Assembly (NCBI GenBank): GCA_026388445.1
Contig: JAPLJU010000178.1
Location: 1-13,628 of the forward strand
Length of the DNA: 13,628 nt
Direction of reading: 5' to 3'
Origin: Deltaproteobacteria bacterium
GTDB taxonomy: Bacteria; Desulfobacterota; Syntrophia; Syntrophales; UBA2192
The notes below the pieces were generated by a model, which made no database searches, was not told the DNA's origin, and saw only the letters and a program-made list of their open reading frames with translations. Shown piece after piece: positions 1-6,689 of this stretch. Every line of letters begins with the position of its first letter. Position 1 is the first letter of the stretch. The position numbers and the translations under genes are program-made.

Positions 1-115
1 TGAGCTTCGAGACGTTGGGATAAAGAAAGGAGAAGCCCGTCATGAGCAGGAGAAGGACCAGGAGGGCCATGGAACCGATCTTGATCAGTTTCCGATAATG
101 GATTTTTTGGGTCAT
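1..115 (-). CDS. N-terminal fragment of a membrane-anchored protein (partial, runs off left edge)
   Basis: Only the first 38 codons are inside the window. The peptide has a basic N-terminus (MTQKIHYRKLIKIG) followed by a hydrophobic stretch at about residues 15-31 (SMALLVLLLMTG and on), so it is either an uncleaved signal anchor or a signal peptide. The start is the ATG at 113-115. A GGGAG lies 12 nt upstream, a rather long spacing, and a perfect TATAAT -10 sits about 40 bp upstream of the start. The family cannot be recognised from so little sequence. That it is a real gene is inferred from the promoter, the signal-anchor shape and the conserved direction with the PEPCK gene upstream. Confidence 0.6.
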   Translation of the reverse strand, partial: MTQKIHYRKLIKIGSMALLVLLLLMTGFSFLYPNVSKL

Positions 116-155
116 TGCGTAAACGATCTCCCGTCCGTCAACCGGCGCAAGCTTT

Positions 156-182
156 ATTATACCGTCCCGGCTTTTCAGGCAA
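156..182 (-). promoter_or_regulatory. Putative sigma70 promoter for the partial gene at 1-115
   Basis: Reading leftward, TTGCCT (177-182) is followed after 15 bp by a perfect TATAAT (156-161). The spacer is shorter than the ideal 17 bp and the -35 matches 4 of 6. Transcription would start near 149, giving a leader of about 34 nt. It separates the partial gene from the PEPCK gene, which otherwise points the same way. Confidence 0.45.
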
Positions 183-238
183 GAGGGAAATGAAAGCAGC
201 CGAAGAGGGGATAAAGTCTGGATTCACCGGAGGGTTTG

Positions 239-1888
239 TTATTCCAAAAAGGCGTTTTCTTTCAGGTGTTCCTTGTAGCGGTGAGGCAGGGACTCCCGAA
301 TGTTAGGGGGGATCTTTCCGTACTGACTTTCAAACAGCTCCAGGAAAGCCTCCCGCCCCTTCAGGAAGTCGATGACCTTCTTCTTCAAGACGTTCTTGTT
401 CTGGAAGAGGGGGAAGGCGTTCATCAAGTCCAGGTTGGCCCGGTCGCAGCGGATGGGGTAGTGATAACCGAGAAAATCGGGCTCGGAGCTGAACCGCAGC
501 TGGTGACGGAGCAGATCATTGTAAGTGGACAGGGACTGCCGGAGGGTGACCTTGTCCTCTTTTTCACCGATGGTGCCGGTGTTGGCCAGATAGCAACGGA
601 TCCGGTTCCGCTTGATGATCTCGTAGAAGATCATGGCGTGTTCGAGACGGTCCCCCGCAATGAAAGGGTCGAGGAAGAAAACCCTCATGAATGAACCGGC
701 CTCTTCAGGGTTTCCCCCCGTGCTCTCGATCGACTCGCCGTATATGAACTGCATTGTGGCCTGTTCGGGCGTGAGTTTGCTGATGACGTTGAGCATGGGG
801 TTTCGGGAGAGCATGACAATGTGGTCCGTCTTGTCGGCGCGGAGCCCCTTGCTGGCGATTTCAAGGTTTTTCCGCGTGACGATGGCCCGGCCGTTACCGG
901 TCTTGCTGATGTCCTTGAAATCCGGCATGTAGGGGTACTTGGAGATCGCCACGTTCTCTAGATAGGCGTCCCTGGACCCGGCCGCCCTGAGGATCTCCGG
1001 CTGGCTCTCGTCGAGACCCTCGGTTTTGACATAGAGCCCGCCGATTTCGAAGGCGGTGTAATTCCCATCGTACCCGAAGATCCCCCCGTCATCGCCGATC
1101 ATTTCTGAACTTTCCCTGGGCAGCCTCGCGAGCCTCCGGCAGAGCGTTGTGGTTTTTCCCGTGGCGGTCAACCCCGAGATGGCCGTGATCGTCTCGACGA
1201 GTTCCGGCCTCTCCGTTTCCAGATCATAGACCCAGAGGTAATCCCGCCTGGCCCCTGCGTGCAGGAAGATGCCGGTTTTGTCGATGGCCTTCGCCCGCCA
1301 GTCCTCGAACATGAAGACGGCCTTTTTCCCCTCGCCGAGATAGATGGTGTTCCTGCAGATCTTGACCTGATCGCCCCGCTTGCTCCCCATCATCAGGCGC
1401 ACAGTGATATCTTTTTCTACAAGCTTCTTCGACTTGTTCAACTCGAAGGCTTCATCGGTAAAATAGATGATCGTGTAGGTCGGGTTTTCGACGACCCGCG
1501 GCTTCGGACCGTCAAAGAGGAGCTTGAGGCCGTAAGCAATCTGGGCGTAATGCTCGGGCATGATGAATCGCGCTGTCACACCGTCGACGCCGTCGCCGAC
1601 AATCGTGTCCAGACACACGATCTTTTCTTTGCCGAGCCTTTCCACGGCTTGCCGGGCCAGGGCTTCTTCGGCTTCACCGAAGGCGTGGTCCAGGCTGTTT
1701 CGGGTATGCGGTGCAGATCTCGACATGGGTTCCGAGTCGGAGGCGACGGAGCCGGTCTGCGTCTGTATGACCCCCTCGTGGCGAAGCGCGATTTCCTTTA
1801 TTGCTTTCAGGGAGCGCCCCTCGATGAGGCGGCCTTCTCTTTTGGCATCCCTGTATATCTTTTCGGCGGCTTCCTTAAAAAAATTCAT
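239..1888 (-). CDS. pckA: Phosphoenolpyruvate carboxykinase (ATP-type), divergent
   Basis: The 549-aa product resembles ATP-dependent PEPCK, which interconverts oxaloacetate plus ATP with PEP, CO2 and ADP at the start of gluconeogenesis in the cytosol. Visible landmarks in family order are a Lys pair in YLGEGKKAVF (188-189), a His in FLHAGA (210), the P-loop GLTATGKTTT (239-248; family form GLSGTGKTT), the metal-binding MIGDD (263-267), RDAYLENV (306-313), an Arg at 334 in the region of the family's substrate Arg, LTPEQA (372-377) and YLANTG (433-438). The P-loop Ser is Thr, and the usual EHGW after the Asp pair is replaced by GG. The start is fixed by an in-frame TGA 9 nt upstream; GGAAGGA lies about 12 nt before the ATG. 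It is slightly longer than the roughly 540-aa E. coli enzyme. Metal and nucleotide residues appear intact, so I expect activity, but the wide divergence means the substrate could differ. Confidence 0.82.
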   Translation of the reverse strand: MNFFKEAAEKIYRDAKREGRLIEGRSLKAIKEIALRHEGVIQTQTGSVASDSEPMSRSAPHTRNSLDHAFGEAEEALARQAVERLGKEKIVCLDTIVGDGVDGVTARFIMPEHYAQIAYGLKLLFDGPKPRVVENPTYTIIYFTDEAFELNKSKKLVEKDITVRLMMGSKRGDQVKICRNTIYLGEGKKAVFMFEDWRAKAIDKTGIFLHAGARRDYLWVYDLETERPELVETITAISGLTATGKTTTLCRRLARLPRESSEMIGDDGGIFGYDGNYTAFEIGGLYVKTEGLDESQPEILRAAGSRDAYLENVAISKYPYMPDFKDISKTGNGRAIVTRKNLEIASKGLRADKTDHIVMLSRNPMLNVISKLTPEQATMQFIYGESIESTGGNPEEAGSFMRVFFLDPFIAGDRLEHAMIFYEIIKRNRIRCYLANTGTIGEKEDKVTLRQSLSTYNDLLRHQLRFSSEPDFLGYHYPIRCDRANLDLMNAFPLFQNKNVLKKKVIDFLKGREAFLELFESQYGKIPPNIRESLPHRYKEHLKENAFLE

Positions 1889-1969
1889 GGCGCTTCATGT
1901 TCCTTCCGGGACTCGAACCATTTCCCGCCCGGGCCCTGCGTTCATCGACCCTAGGGGAAACTCCCGCAT

Positions 1970-1999
1970 AGTCTAAGGAAGCATTCCCGCTTATGTCAA
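1970..1999 (-). promoter_or_regulatory. Putative promoter of the PEPCK gene
   Basis: A consensus TTGACA (-35, at 1994-1999 read leftward) is followed after 18 bp by TAGACT (1970-1975, 4 of 6 matches), or after 17 bp by TTAGAC. The start point would be near 1963, leaving a leader of about 75 nt that contains the short GC palindromes CCCTAGGG and GCCCGGGC. No riboswitch fold was recognised in the leader. Confidence 0.5.
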
Positions 2000-2111
2000 G
2001 AATAAAACTATCTTTTTCTCGGTGGCTTCGCCTAAATGTTCTTGATGCTTCCCTTTTGATGTTATATGTCAAAGGCGATACTGCAAAAGAACGGCCAGGG
2101 GAGACTTCTTC

Positions 2112-3497
2112 ATGATTTTGAGATTTGCAGGCGCAGCCCGTGAGGTGACGGGTTCCTGTTTTCACCTTTCTCAAGACGGCCTTCAGTTGCTGGTGGACTG
2201 CGGGATGCATCAGGGCCTGGGAGCCGAGGACCGTAACAGGAATCCTTTCCCTTTCCGGCCGCGAGAGATCGATTACCTCTTTCTGACGCACGCACACATC
2301 GACCACTCCGGGCTCATCCCCAAGCTGGTGAAGGATGGTTTCAGAGGGCGCATCATCACCACACCGGCCACCGCAGATCTCACGCGGGTGCTCCTGGCCG
2401 ATTCGGCGAATATCCAGGAGAAGGATGCAGAGTGGGAAACGAAGAAGGCCCTCCGGATGGGTAAACGCATCGCCGTGGAACCTCTCTACACAGTGGAGGA
2501 TGCCATCGCTGCCATCCCATTTTTCGAACGGAAACCCTATGGGAAAATGGAACAGATCAGTGACGGGATCCGTTACCGCTTCACCGATGCGGGCCATATC
2601 CTCGGGTCGGGAACCCTCGAGCTCTGGTACCGCCGCAACGGCGGCGAGAAGAAGATTGTCTTTTCGGGGGATATCGGAAAGAAGGGAAACCCCATCATCA
2701 ATGACCCCGAACACACCCCGAAGTCGGACTACGTTGTTGTCGAATCGACCTACGGCAACCGCCTTCACAAAGGGCTGGAGGAAAGTATCGACGAGCTTGC
2801 AGAGGCCATTAGCGAAACCTTCCGCAACGGCGGTAATGTCCTGATCCCGGCCTTCGCGGTGGGAAGGACCCAGGATGTCCTCTACATCCTGAGCAAGCTG
2901 GTCATGGAAGGGAGGCTCTCGCCACTCAATGTCTATGTCGACAGCCCGCTGGCCAAGGAGGCAACAAAGATTTACGACTCCCACCCGGAGCTCTACGATG
3001 AGGAGGCGAAGAAGCTCTTTCGCCTGAAGGGCGGCAAAGAGGCGCTGAAAGTTCACTTCACCAGCTCCGTGGAAGAGTCTCAGAGGCTCAACCAGATCCA
3101 GAAAGGGGCCATCATCCTTGCAGGAAGCGGCATGTGTGAGGGGGGGCGGATCCGGCACCACCTCAAACACAATCTCTGGAGACCCGAGTGCAGCATCATC
3201 TTCACCGGTTTCCAGGCAAGAGGGACGCTGGGGAGGATGCTCGTGGACGGGGCGAAGAGCGTGATCATCCTCAAAGAGAAAATCGCTGTGAAGGCCAGGA
3301 TCTACACGATCGGTGGTTTTTCGGCCCATGCGGACCAGAAAGAGCTCCTCGAGTGGCTGGGCCTCTTCCATAATCGCCCGGAGGTGTTCATCGTTCACGG
3401 CGAGGAAAATGCCACCCTGGATTTCGAAAAGGCTGTAAAGGCCAAGCTGGGTCTTACCACCCGTGTTCCCGTTTACGGGGAGTCTTTTGAAATTTAG
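2112..3497 (+). CDS. MBL-fold / beta-CASP metallohydrolase (bacterial YSH1-type RNA-specificity family)
   Basis: The 461-aa product is a metallo-beta-lactamase fold enzyme with an inserted beta-CASP domain, the architecture of CPSF-73-like nucleases and their bacterial relatives (COG1236), which generally process RNA. The MBL zinc ligands are visible: HAHIDH (60-65), H162 in DAGHILGSG, D187 in FSGDIG and H429 in VHGEEN. Beta-CASP motifs follow: ESTYG (211-215, acidic motif A), SGMCEGGRIRHHL (339-351, motif B His) and SAHAD (404-408, motif C His). GGGGAG at 2098-2103 sits 8 nt before the ATG. It has no signal peptide, so it acts in the cytoplasm. It is transcribed divergently from PEPCK and appears to stand alone. 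The fold and catalytic ligands are clear; the RNA substrate and endo- versus exonuclease activity are not. Confidence 0.9.
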   Translation: MILRFAGAAREVTGSCFHLSQDGLQLLVDCGMHQGLGAEDRNRNPFPFRPREIDYLFLTHAHIDHSGLIPKLVKDGFRGRIITTPATADLTRVLLADSANIQEKDAEWETKKALRMGKRIAVEPLYTVEDAIAAIPFFERKPYGKMEQISDGIRYRFTDAGHILGSGTLELWYRRNGGEKKIVFSGDIGKKGNPIINDPEHTPKSDYVVVESTYGNRLHKGLEESIDELAEAISETFRNGGNVLIPAFAVGRTQDVLYILSKLVMEGRLSPLNVYVDSPLAKEATKIYDSHPELYDEEAKKLFRLKGGKEALKVHFTSSVEESQRLNQIQKGAIILAGSGMCEGGRIRHHLKHNLWRPECSIIFTGFQARGTLGRMLVDGAKSVIILKEKIAVKARIYTIGGFSAHADQKELLEWLGLFHNRPEVFIVHGEENATLDFEKAVKAKLGLTTRVPVYGESFEI

Positions 3498-3583
3498 TCC
3501 GTGAAAATTGTTAACGGGCTGTTGCCTGAAGACACTGAGCAGGATTCTTCCCGCGAACAGACGGTTCTTGACGCGACAGACCG

Positions 3584-4039
3584 CTAAGGCTTCTTCAGCT
3601 TGAAGGAACCGGTCCTGGTGAAGGGGAACGTTGTGCTCCCTAGGGCCGTGCTGACGCGGGCCGTTCCCTCTATTTTGTAAACGCTTTCGCGGGCGGAAAA
3701 GATGGATTTCAAAAGACCGCCTGTCGGGCTGAGGCGGGCCGTAACGGGAAGCTCCACGGTGGATTTGGCGGATGCCGGGAGTTTGACCTCCTGGGCCAGG
3801 GAGCCTCTTCCCACTTCACGATTGTTGAGAAAGAACGTGTAATCAAGGGCCGTCATCGTCAGGTCAAAGCGATTGGGGTTTTCAGCTTCCACTTTCAGCG
3901 TGATACGAAGATTCCCGGAAGATATCTGGTCCACGAGAATTTCTTTGACGCTGAGAGCGGGCTTTTCAATCCACCAGGAAAGGCAGGAAATCAGGAACAA
4001 AAGAAACACGGCAGTGGCGACTCTGCATAAGGTTTTCAT
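3584..4039 (-). CDS. LEA type 2 (LEA14/WHy-domain) lipoprotein
   Basis: The 151-aa product begins with a signal peptide ending in a lipobox, LISC (16-19), so Cys19 should be lipidated. The +2 residue is Leu rather than Asp, which in the usual rule favours sorting to the outer membrane. The rest matches the LEA14/WHy beta-sandwich pattern: hydrophobic strands around ITLKVEAENPNRFDL, where the Asn-Pro-x-x-Phe/Leu signature is typical, then a short loop NNREVGRGS and the alternating strands of a fibronectin-like domain up to SFKLKKP. Family members are stress-associated in plants; bacterial ones are common in Desulfobacterota and mostly uncharacterised. A GGAG lies about 11 nt before the ATG, preceded by a good promoter. 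The gene converges with the MBL hydrolase and stands alone. Confidence 0.85.
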   Translation of the reverse strand: MKTLCRVATAVFLLFLISCLSWWIEKPALSVKEILVDQISSGNLRITLKVEAENPNRFDLTMTALDYTFFLNNREVGRGSLAQEVKLPASAKSTVELPVTARLSPTGGLLKSIFSARESVYKIEGTARVSTALGSTTFPFTRTGSFKLKKP

Positions 4040-4062
4040 GATCGTTTTTTCTCCGGGCTCTC

Positions 4063-4091
4063 AATGTAGGGAAAATATTTGCCGTTGTCAA
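4063..4091 (-). promoter_or_regulatory. Strong putative promoter of the LEA14 lipoprotein
   Basis: Read leftward, TTGACA (4086-4091) is followed after exactly 17 bp by TACATT (4063-4068). The -35 is perfect and the -10 matches 4 of 6, including the invariant second A and final T. The start point would fall near 4057, giving a leader of about 18 nt that includes the GGAG ribosome site. Confidence 0.55.
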
Positions 4092-4171
4092 CAGGGGCAT
4101 TTTTTACCCTACGGGCGGGTGACGGAGGTTAGGCGGACGGCGCTCGCCTCTAATACAGGGAGTTATCCTTC

Positions 4172-4387
4172 GTGGAAGGGGAAGATCGGGGCAAACGGAT
4201 CGGGTGGTTGAAAAACCTAAGACCGGTGAGAAAGCTTTTTTTCCTCGGTATTGCCTACTTCTCCGTGATTGTCCCTCTCGGGATGATTGAGGTCATTTCC
4301 TCTGAATTCGTGGTGAATTCCGGGCAGGTATACATCTACCTGATGTTTGCTGGCCTTTTGCTTGAATTGATCCTTCGAAGATTGTGA
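4172..4387 (+). CDS. Small two-helix membrane protein, function unknown
   Basis: This 71-aa ORF starts with GTG. AGGGAG (about 4157-4162) sits 9 nt upstream, which decides the start. The first 20 residues are charged and basic. A hydrophobic helix follows at about 23-42 (LFFLGIAYFSVIVPLGMIEV), then a short polar loop (SSEFVVNSGQ) and a second helix at about 53-68 ending in a basic tail, ILRRL. This is a helical hairpin with both ends probably cytoplasmic. No catalytic motif is visible and I do not recognise the family. It ends 12 bp before the convergent 75-aa gene. The two-helix pattern and ribosome site argue for a real gene, but no homolog evidence is available here. Confidence 0.5.
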   Translation: MEGEDRGKRIGWLKNLRPVRKLFFLGIAYFSVIVPLGMIEVISSEFVVNSGQVYIYLMFAGLLLELILRRL

Positions 4388-4399
4388 GAGGGGGGAAAC

Positions 4400-4627
4400 T
4401 CAGTCTTCCAGCAGAATTTTCATCCGTGCCACAAGGGAGATCTTCATTTCTCCTTCGATCTCCGCGTATTGCCATTCGAGGGATTCGATGTAGCAGTGGA
4501 GATCCCTTTGTCCGGGAACACTCATACGAAGAAAGTCACCGGTTTTCGGCAGGATCTCGGTCGGGATCTCGCAGTCGTACAGAAAATTTTTGTTTATGCC
4601 GGAAAATACGACTTTGACCTTTTCCAT
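4400..4627 (-). CDS. Conserved-looking 75-aa protein, function unknown
   Basis: The frame stays open upstream to 4753, but the ATG at 4625-4627 is preceded by GGGGAG with 8 nt spacing and gives a compact protein, so I take that start. The product alternates hydrophobic residues in several short beta strands (KVKVVFSG; FLYDCEIP; DFLRMSV; HCYIESLEWQYAE; MKISLVARMKIL), suggesting a small all-beta or mostly beta domain. There is no signal peptide or membrane helix, and two cysteines (19 and 45) are too far apart to suggest a metal knuckle. I do not recognise the family. The strand pattern looks like a small ligand- or RNA-binding barrel, but that is only an impression. It converges with the two-helix membrane protein. 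Confidence 0.55.
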   Translation of the reverse strand: MEKVKVVFSGINKNFLYDCEIPTEILPKTGDFLRMSVPGQRDLHCYIESLEWQYAEIEGEMKISLVARMKILLED

Positions 4628-4790
4628 CGCCTCCGCTCCCCGGGCAGGATGGTACAGGGACCCTCTTCTGCGCTCCCCTGGTGAAAAAAAGAATGGTTTA
4701 ATAGATTTATCGTCATATGAAAGAAAATCCTTAGCGGAATATGTTAAAATCATTCAAAATTTAAACAAAGTAGCGTGAAAAGGAGGGGGT
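4628..4790. promoter_or_regulatory. AT-rich divergent intergenic region (75-aa gene / SDR)
   Basis: About 4684-4775 is clearly AT-rich compared with its flanks and lies between two divergent genes, so it probably holds promoters for both. On the + strand TAAAAT (4745-4750, 5 of 6 match to TATAAT) is the best -10, but no good -35 lies 16-18 bp upstream. On the - strand TATTAA near 4698 is a weak -10 candidate. The SDR ribosome site AAGGAGGGGG is at the right end. I see no strong palindrome. Confidence 0.3.
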
Positions 4791-5621
4791 ATGGATTTGA
4801 AGTCGAAATGTGCGGTCGTCACCGGCGGGGCGATGGGCATCGGTTTAGCCACGGCGAAACGGCTGATCGCCGAAGGCTGTCAGGTCACCCTCTGGGATTT
4901 GAACGGTCCGGCCCTGGAGGATGCAAAAAAGGCATTGGAAAACCTGGGGGGGCAGGTTTTCGCTCATGTCTGCGATGTGACCGACAAGGCCAGGGTGTAC
5001 GAACTGGCCAGGCAAGCTGTGGCGGACATGGGGAAAGTCGATATCCTCGTCAACAATGCCGGATATGTCATGGGCGGAGATTTCATCGAGCAGCCGGACG
5101 AGGTGTGGGAAAAGACCATAGCCGTCAATCTCACATCCTTCATTTACACGATCAAGGCATTTCTGCCGGGCATGTACGAAAGAGACTGCGGTCATGTGGT
5201 CAACATCTCGTCGGCCAGTGCACTCGTCGGGGTGCCCGATCTTGCCATGTATTGCGCGACGAAGTGGGCCGTCTGGGGGCTGACGGAGTCCCTGCGGTTT
5301 GAGGCCTGGGAACGGGATAAGAAGGGTGTCAGGTGGTCTTCCATTCATCCATGCTATATTGCCAAAGGTATGTTTGAGGGCGCTAAGCTTCGCGGCATCA
5401 GCAACCTGCTCGCACCGCTTCTCAAGGATCATGATGTGGTGGCGGAAGCCATCGTGGAATCGGCCCTGAAGAGGGGCCGTTATTCGCCCAAGCGACCGAG
5501 AACGCTCAGGTCGATGGTTCTTCTGAGAGGCTTGGTACCCGATGAGCTTTATCAATGGCTTCTTGATCTTCTTGGCGTTACGGGTAGTATGAAGCACTGG
5601 GTGGGCAGGAAGGGCAAGTAA
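4791..5621 (+). CDS. Short-chain dehydrogenase/reductase (SDR), classical type
   Basis: The 276-aa product is a classical SDR that uses a nicotinamide cofactor to oxidise or reduce a hydroxyl/carbonyl substrate. Visible are the cofactor-binding TGGAMGIG (11-18), CDV (61-63), the NNAG motif (88-91), the structural Asn113, catalytic Ser near 141 (NISSAS), and the YxxxK pair Y154 and K158 in YCATK. Asp36 at the end of the second strand (LWDLN) suggests NAD rather than NADP preference. The C-terminal part carries extra helices (residues about 215-276), somewhat longer than the roughly 250-aa core, as in membrane-associated retinol or acyl-reductase types. A strong AAGGAGGG ribosome site precedes the ATG. 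It has no operon partner, so the substrate cannot be guessed from context. Confidence 0.9.
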   Translation: MDLKSKCAVVTGGAMGIGLATAKRLIAEGCQVTLWDLNGPALEDAKKALENLGGQVFAHVCDVTDKARVYELARQAVADMGKVDILVNNAGYVMGGDFIEQPDEVWEKTIAVNLTSFIYTIKAFLPGMYERDCGHVVNISSASALVGVPDLAMYCATKWAVWGLTESLRFEAWERDKKGVRWSSIHPCYIAKGMFEGAKLRGISNLLAPLLKDHDVVAEAIVESALKRGRYSPKRPRTLRSMVLLRGLVPDELYQWLLDLLGVTGSMKHWVGRKGK

Positions 5622-5690
5622 AGATTCGGTCCGGGGAATAAAAAAGCATTTAAATAAAAGGACATCCATGCCGATATGAGATAAGTGGGA

Positions 5691-5882
5691 ATGATGGATT
5701 CTATAAGACCCCTTAGAGTGAGAACATTGACCAGGTGGCGGAATGATGGAGAAACAAAGGATCTTCTTGAAAAAGTTGAGATTTTTGCTAAAGTTGCCGC
5801 CGACCGGGTAAAAATCAGGTCACGATTGACGAAGATGTCCGACAGGGGATTATTTGCCACCCCGCTGGTATGGTTCTTGTAA
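5691..5882 (+). CDS. Possible 63-aa ORF, doubtful
   Basis: An open frame can start at tandem ATGs (5691 and 5694) or at a GTG 6 nt earlier. GTGGGA directly abuts the ATG and is too close to be a normal ribosome site. The product is basic with a charged central helix-like stretch (ETKDLLEKVEIFAKVAADRV), has no signal peptide and matches nothing I recognise. Its amino-acid mix is plausible for a small DNA- or RNA-binding protein, but chance is equally likely. It is listed because it is the only candidate in a 324-bp gap. Confidence 0.2.
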   Translation: MMDSIRPLRVRTLTRWRNDGETKDLLEKVEIFAKVAADRVKIRSRLTKMSDRGLFATPLVWFL

Positions 5883-5905
5883 CATATTAAAAAACCCTTT
5901 AGATA
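5877..5905 (+). promoter_or_regulatory. Weak candidate promoter for the lytic transglycosylase
   Basis: TTGTAA (5877-5882) is followed after 17 bp by TAGATA (5900-5905) in a strongly AT-rich stretch. The -35 matches 4 of 6 and the -10 only 3 of 6, so the call rests mostly on spacing, base composition and position about 40 bp before the gene. Confidence 0.25.
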
Positions 5906-5945
5906 TCATCCCGCGTCTTAAAAACTTTACATCGGGGACTCTTTG

Positions 5946-6617
5946 ATGCTCAGCAGCTGTTTAAGGTTCGTGAAACCCTTGATCATGATGCCATTCTCTC
6001 TCGCCATTGCTGTGGCCCTCCTGGCTTCGGCAGATTTCGCCTCGGCGGATATCTACGGCTTTGTCGACGAGGAGGGCGTCATCCATCTGACCAATGTGCC
6101 GACGAACCCGCGGTACAAGGTCTGGATAAAGGAGAAAAGGGTGCTCTTCAACCTGGGTCCCGACTATGTCAAATACGACAAGGTGATTGAAAAGACGGCC
6201 CGGAGGTACGACGTGGACCACGCCCTCGTGAAGGCCGTGATCAAGGCGGAATCCAATTTCAACTCCAAGGCCGTGTCCAGGAAGGGCGCCAAGGGTCTGA
6301 TGCAGCTCATGCCGAAAACGGCGTCCAGCCTACGGGTGGAGGACTGCTTCCATCCGGAGGATAACATCGACGGGGGTGTGCGATACCTCCGTTACCTCAT
6401 GAACGTTTACGACGGCAACCTGCCGCTCACCCTGGCGGCTTACAATGCCGGTGAAAAAGCCGTGGCCCGCTACCGGGGGATCCCGCCCTATGCCGAGACG
6501 AAGACCTACGTGCGTCGGGTCATGCGGTACTACGAGGAGTACAACCGGAAATCAGCGCCGACGAGCCTCTCGAAAGCGGACGCCCAGGTCCAGAATGTGT
6601 CCGCATCGTCAAACTGA
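5946..6617 (+). CDS. Exported lytic transglycosylase (DUF4124 + SLT domain)
   Basis: The 223-aa product cleaves the MurNAc-GlcNAc bond of peptidoglycan to form 1,6-anhydro ends. A signal peptide covers residues 1-34, with a cleavage site after ASA. Next comes a short DUF4124-like motif (about 35-57, DIYGFVDEEGVIHLTNVP), frequent ahead of SLT domains in proteobacteria. The SLT domain spans about 80-195 with catalytic Glu102 in AESNFN, GLMQLMP (117-123), the AYNAGE motif (165-170) and PPYAETKTYV (180-189). The C-terminal 25 residues are Ser/Ala-rich and low in complexity. The ATG at 5946 is preferred over the adjacent upstream TTG; GGGGA lies about 8 nt before it. It looks monocistronic and converges with the flavoprotein gene. 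Confidence 0.93.
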   Translation: MLSSCLRFVKPLIMMPFSLAIAVALLASADFASADIYGFVDEEGVIHLTNVPTNPRYKVWIKEKRVLFNLGPDYVKYDKVIEKTARRYDVDHALVKAVIKAESNFNSKAVSRKGAKGLMQLMPKTASSLRVEDCFHPEDNIDGGVRYLRYLMNVYDGNLPLTLAAYNAGEKAVARYRGIPPYAETKTYVRRVMRYYEEYNRKSAPTSLSKADAQVQNVSASSN

Positions 6618-6621
6618 GTTC

Positions 6622-6648
6622 CCCGGGTAGATGATCCGCCGGGATTTT
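6622..6648 (+). terminator. Weak intrinsic terminator candidate after the lytic transglycosylase
   Basis: CCCGG (6622-6626) pairs with CCGGG (6639-6643) around a 12-nt loop and is followed by ATTTT. The stem is only 5 bp and the T-run short, so it is a weak candidate. It lies 5 bp after the stop codon in a convergent gap. Confidence 0.3.
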
Positions 6649-6689
6649 CCCCTCTGCGTTTTTCTCTGTTCCCTTTCAAAAAAGCGAAT

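Larger units (their letters stand above)
5622..5945. other. 324-bp intergenic region between SDR and lytic transglycosylase
   Basis: This gap is AT-richer than its neighbours, especially 5635-5670 and 5880-5935. It contains one possible short ORF (5691-5882) and a weak promoter for the transglycosylase near its right end. I see no clear terminator hairpin after the SDR, no tRNA and no tandem repeat. It could also hold a small RNA, or decayed coding sequence. Confidence 0.4.

Noticed and set aside
115..306. 63-codon + strand frame at the left edge
   Set aside because: It overlaps a promoter for the leftward gene and the 3' end of PEPCK, with no ribosome site or motif.
1900..1925. GGTTCGAGTCCCGG read leftward, resembling a tRNA T-arm
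   Set aside because: The T-stem does not pair beyond 2 bp, and no anticodon arm, D-arm or acceptor stem can be found upstream. It is part of the PEPCK leader.
1875..3398. 507-codon open frame on the - strand opposite the beta-CASP gene
   Set aside because: It lies antisense to a gene with clear catalytic motifs. Its product is low in recognisable structure and is explained by codon bias in a GC-rich coding region; its N-terminal region has no ribosome site.
4845..5669. 274-codon open frame antisense to the SDR gene
   Set aside because: It is a shadow of the SDR frame; it shows no domain or motif, whereas the SDR frame has the full set of family residues.
5734..5744. GGTGGCGGAAT, resembling the D-arm region of tRNA-Leu
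   Set aside because: The match stops after 11 bases; no acceptor stem, anticodon or T-arm follows, so it is chance.
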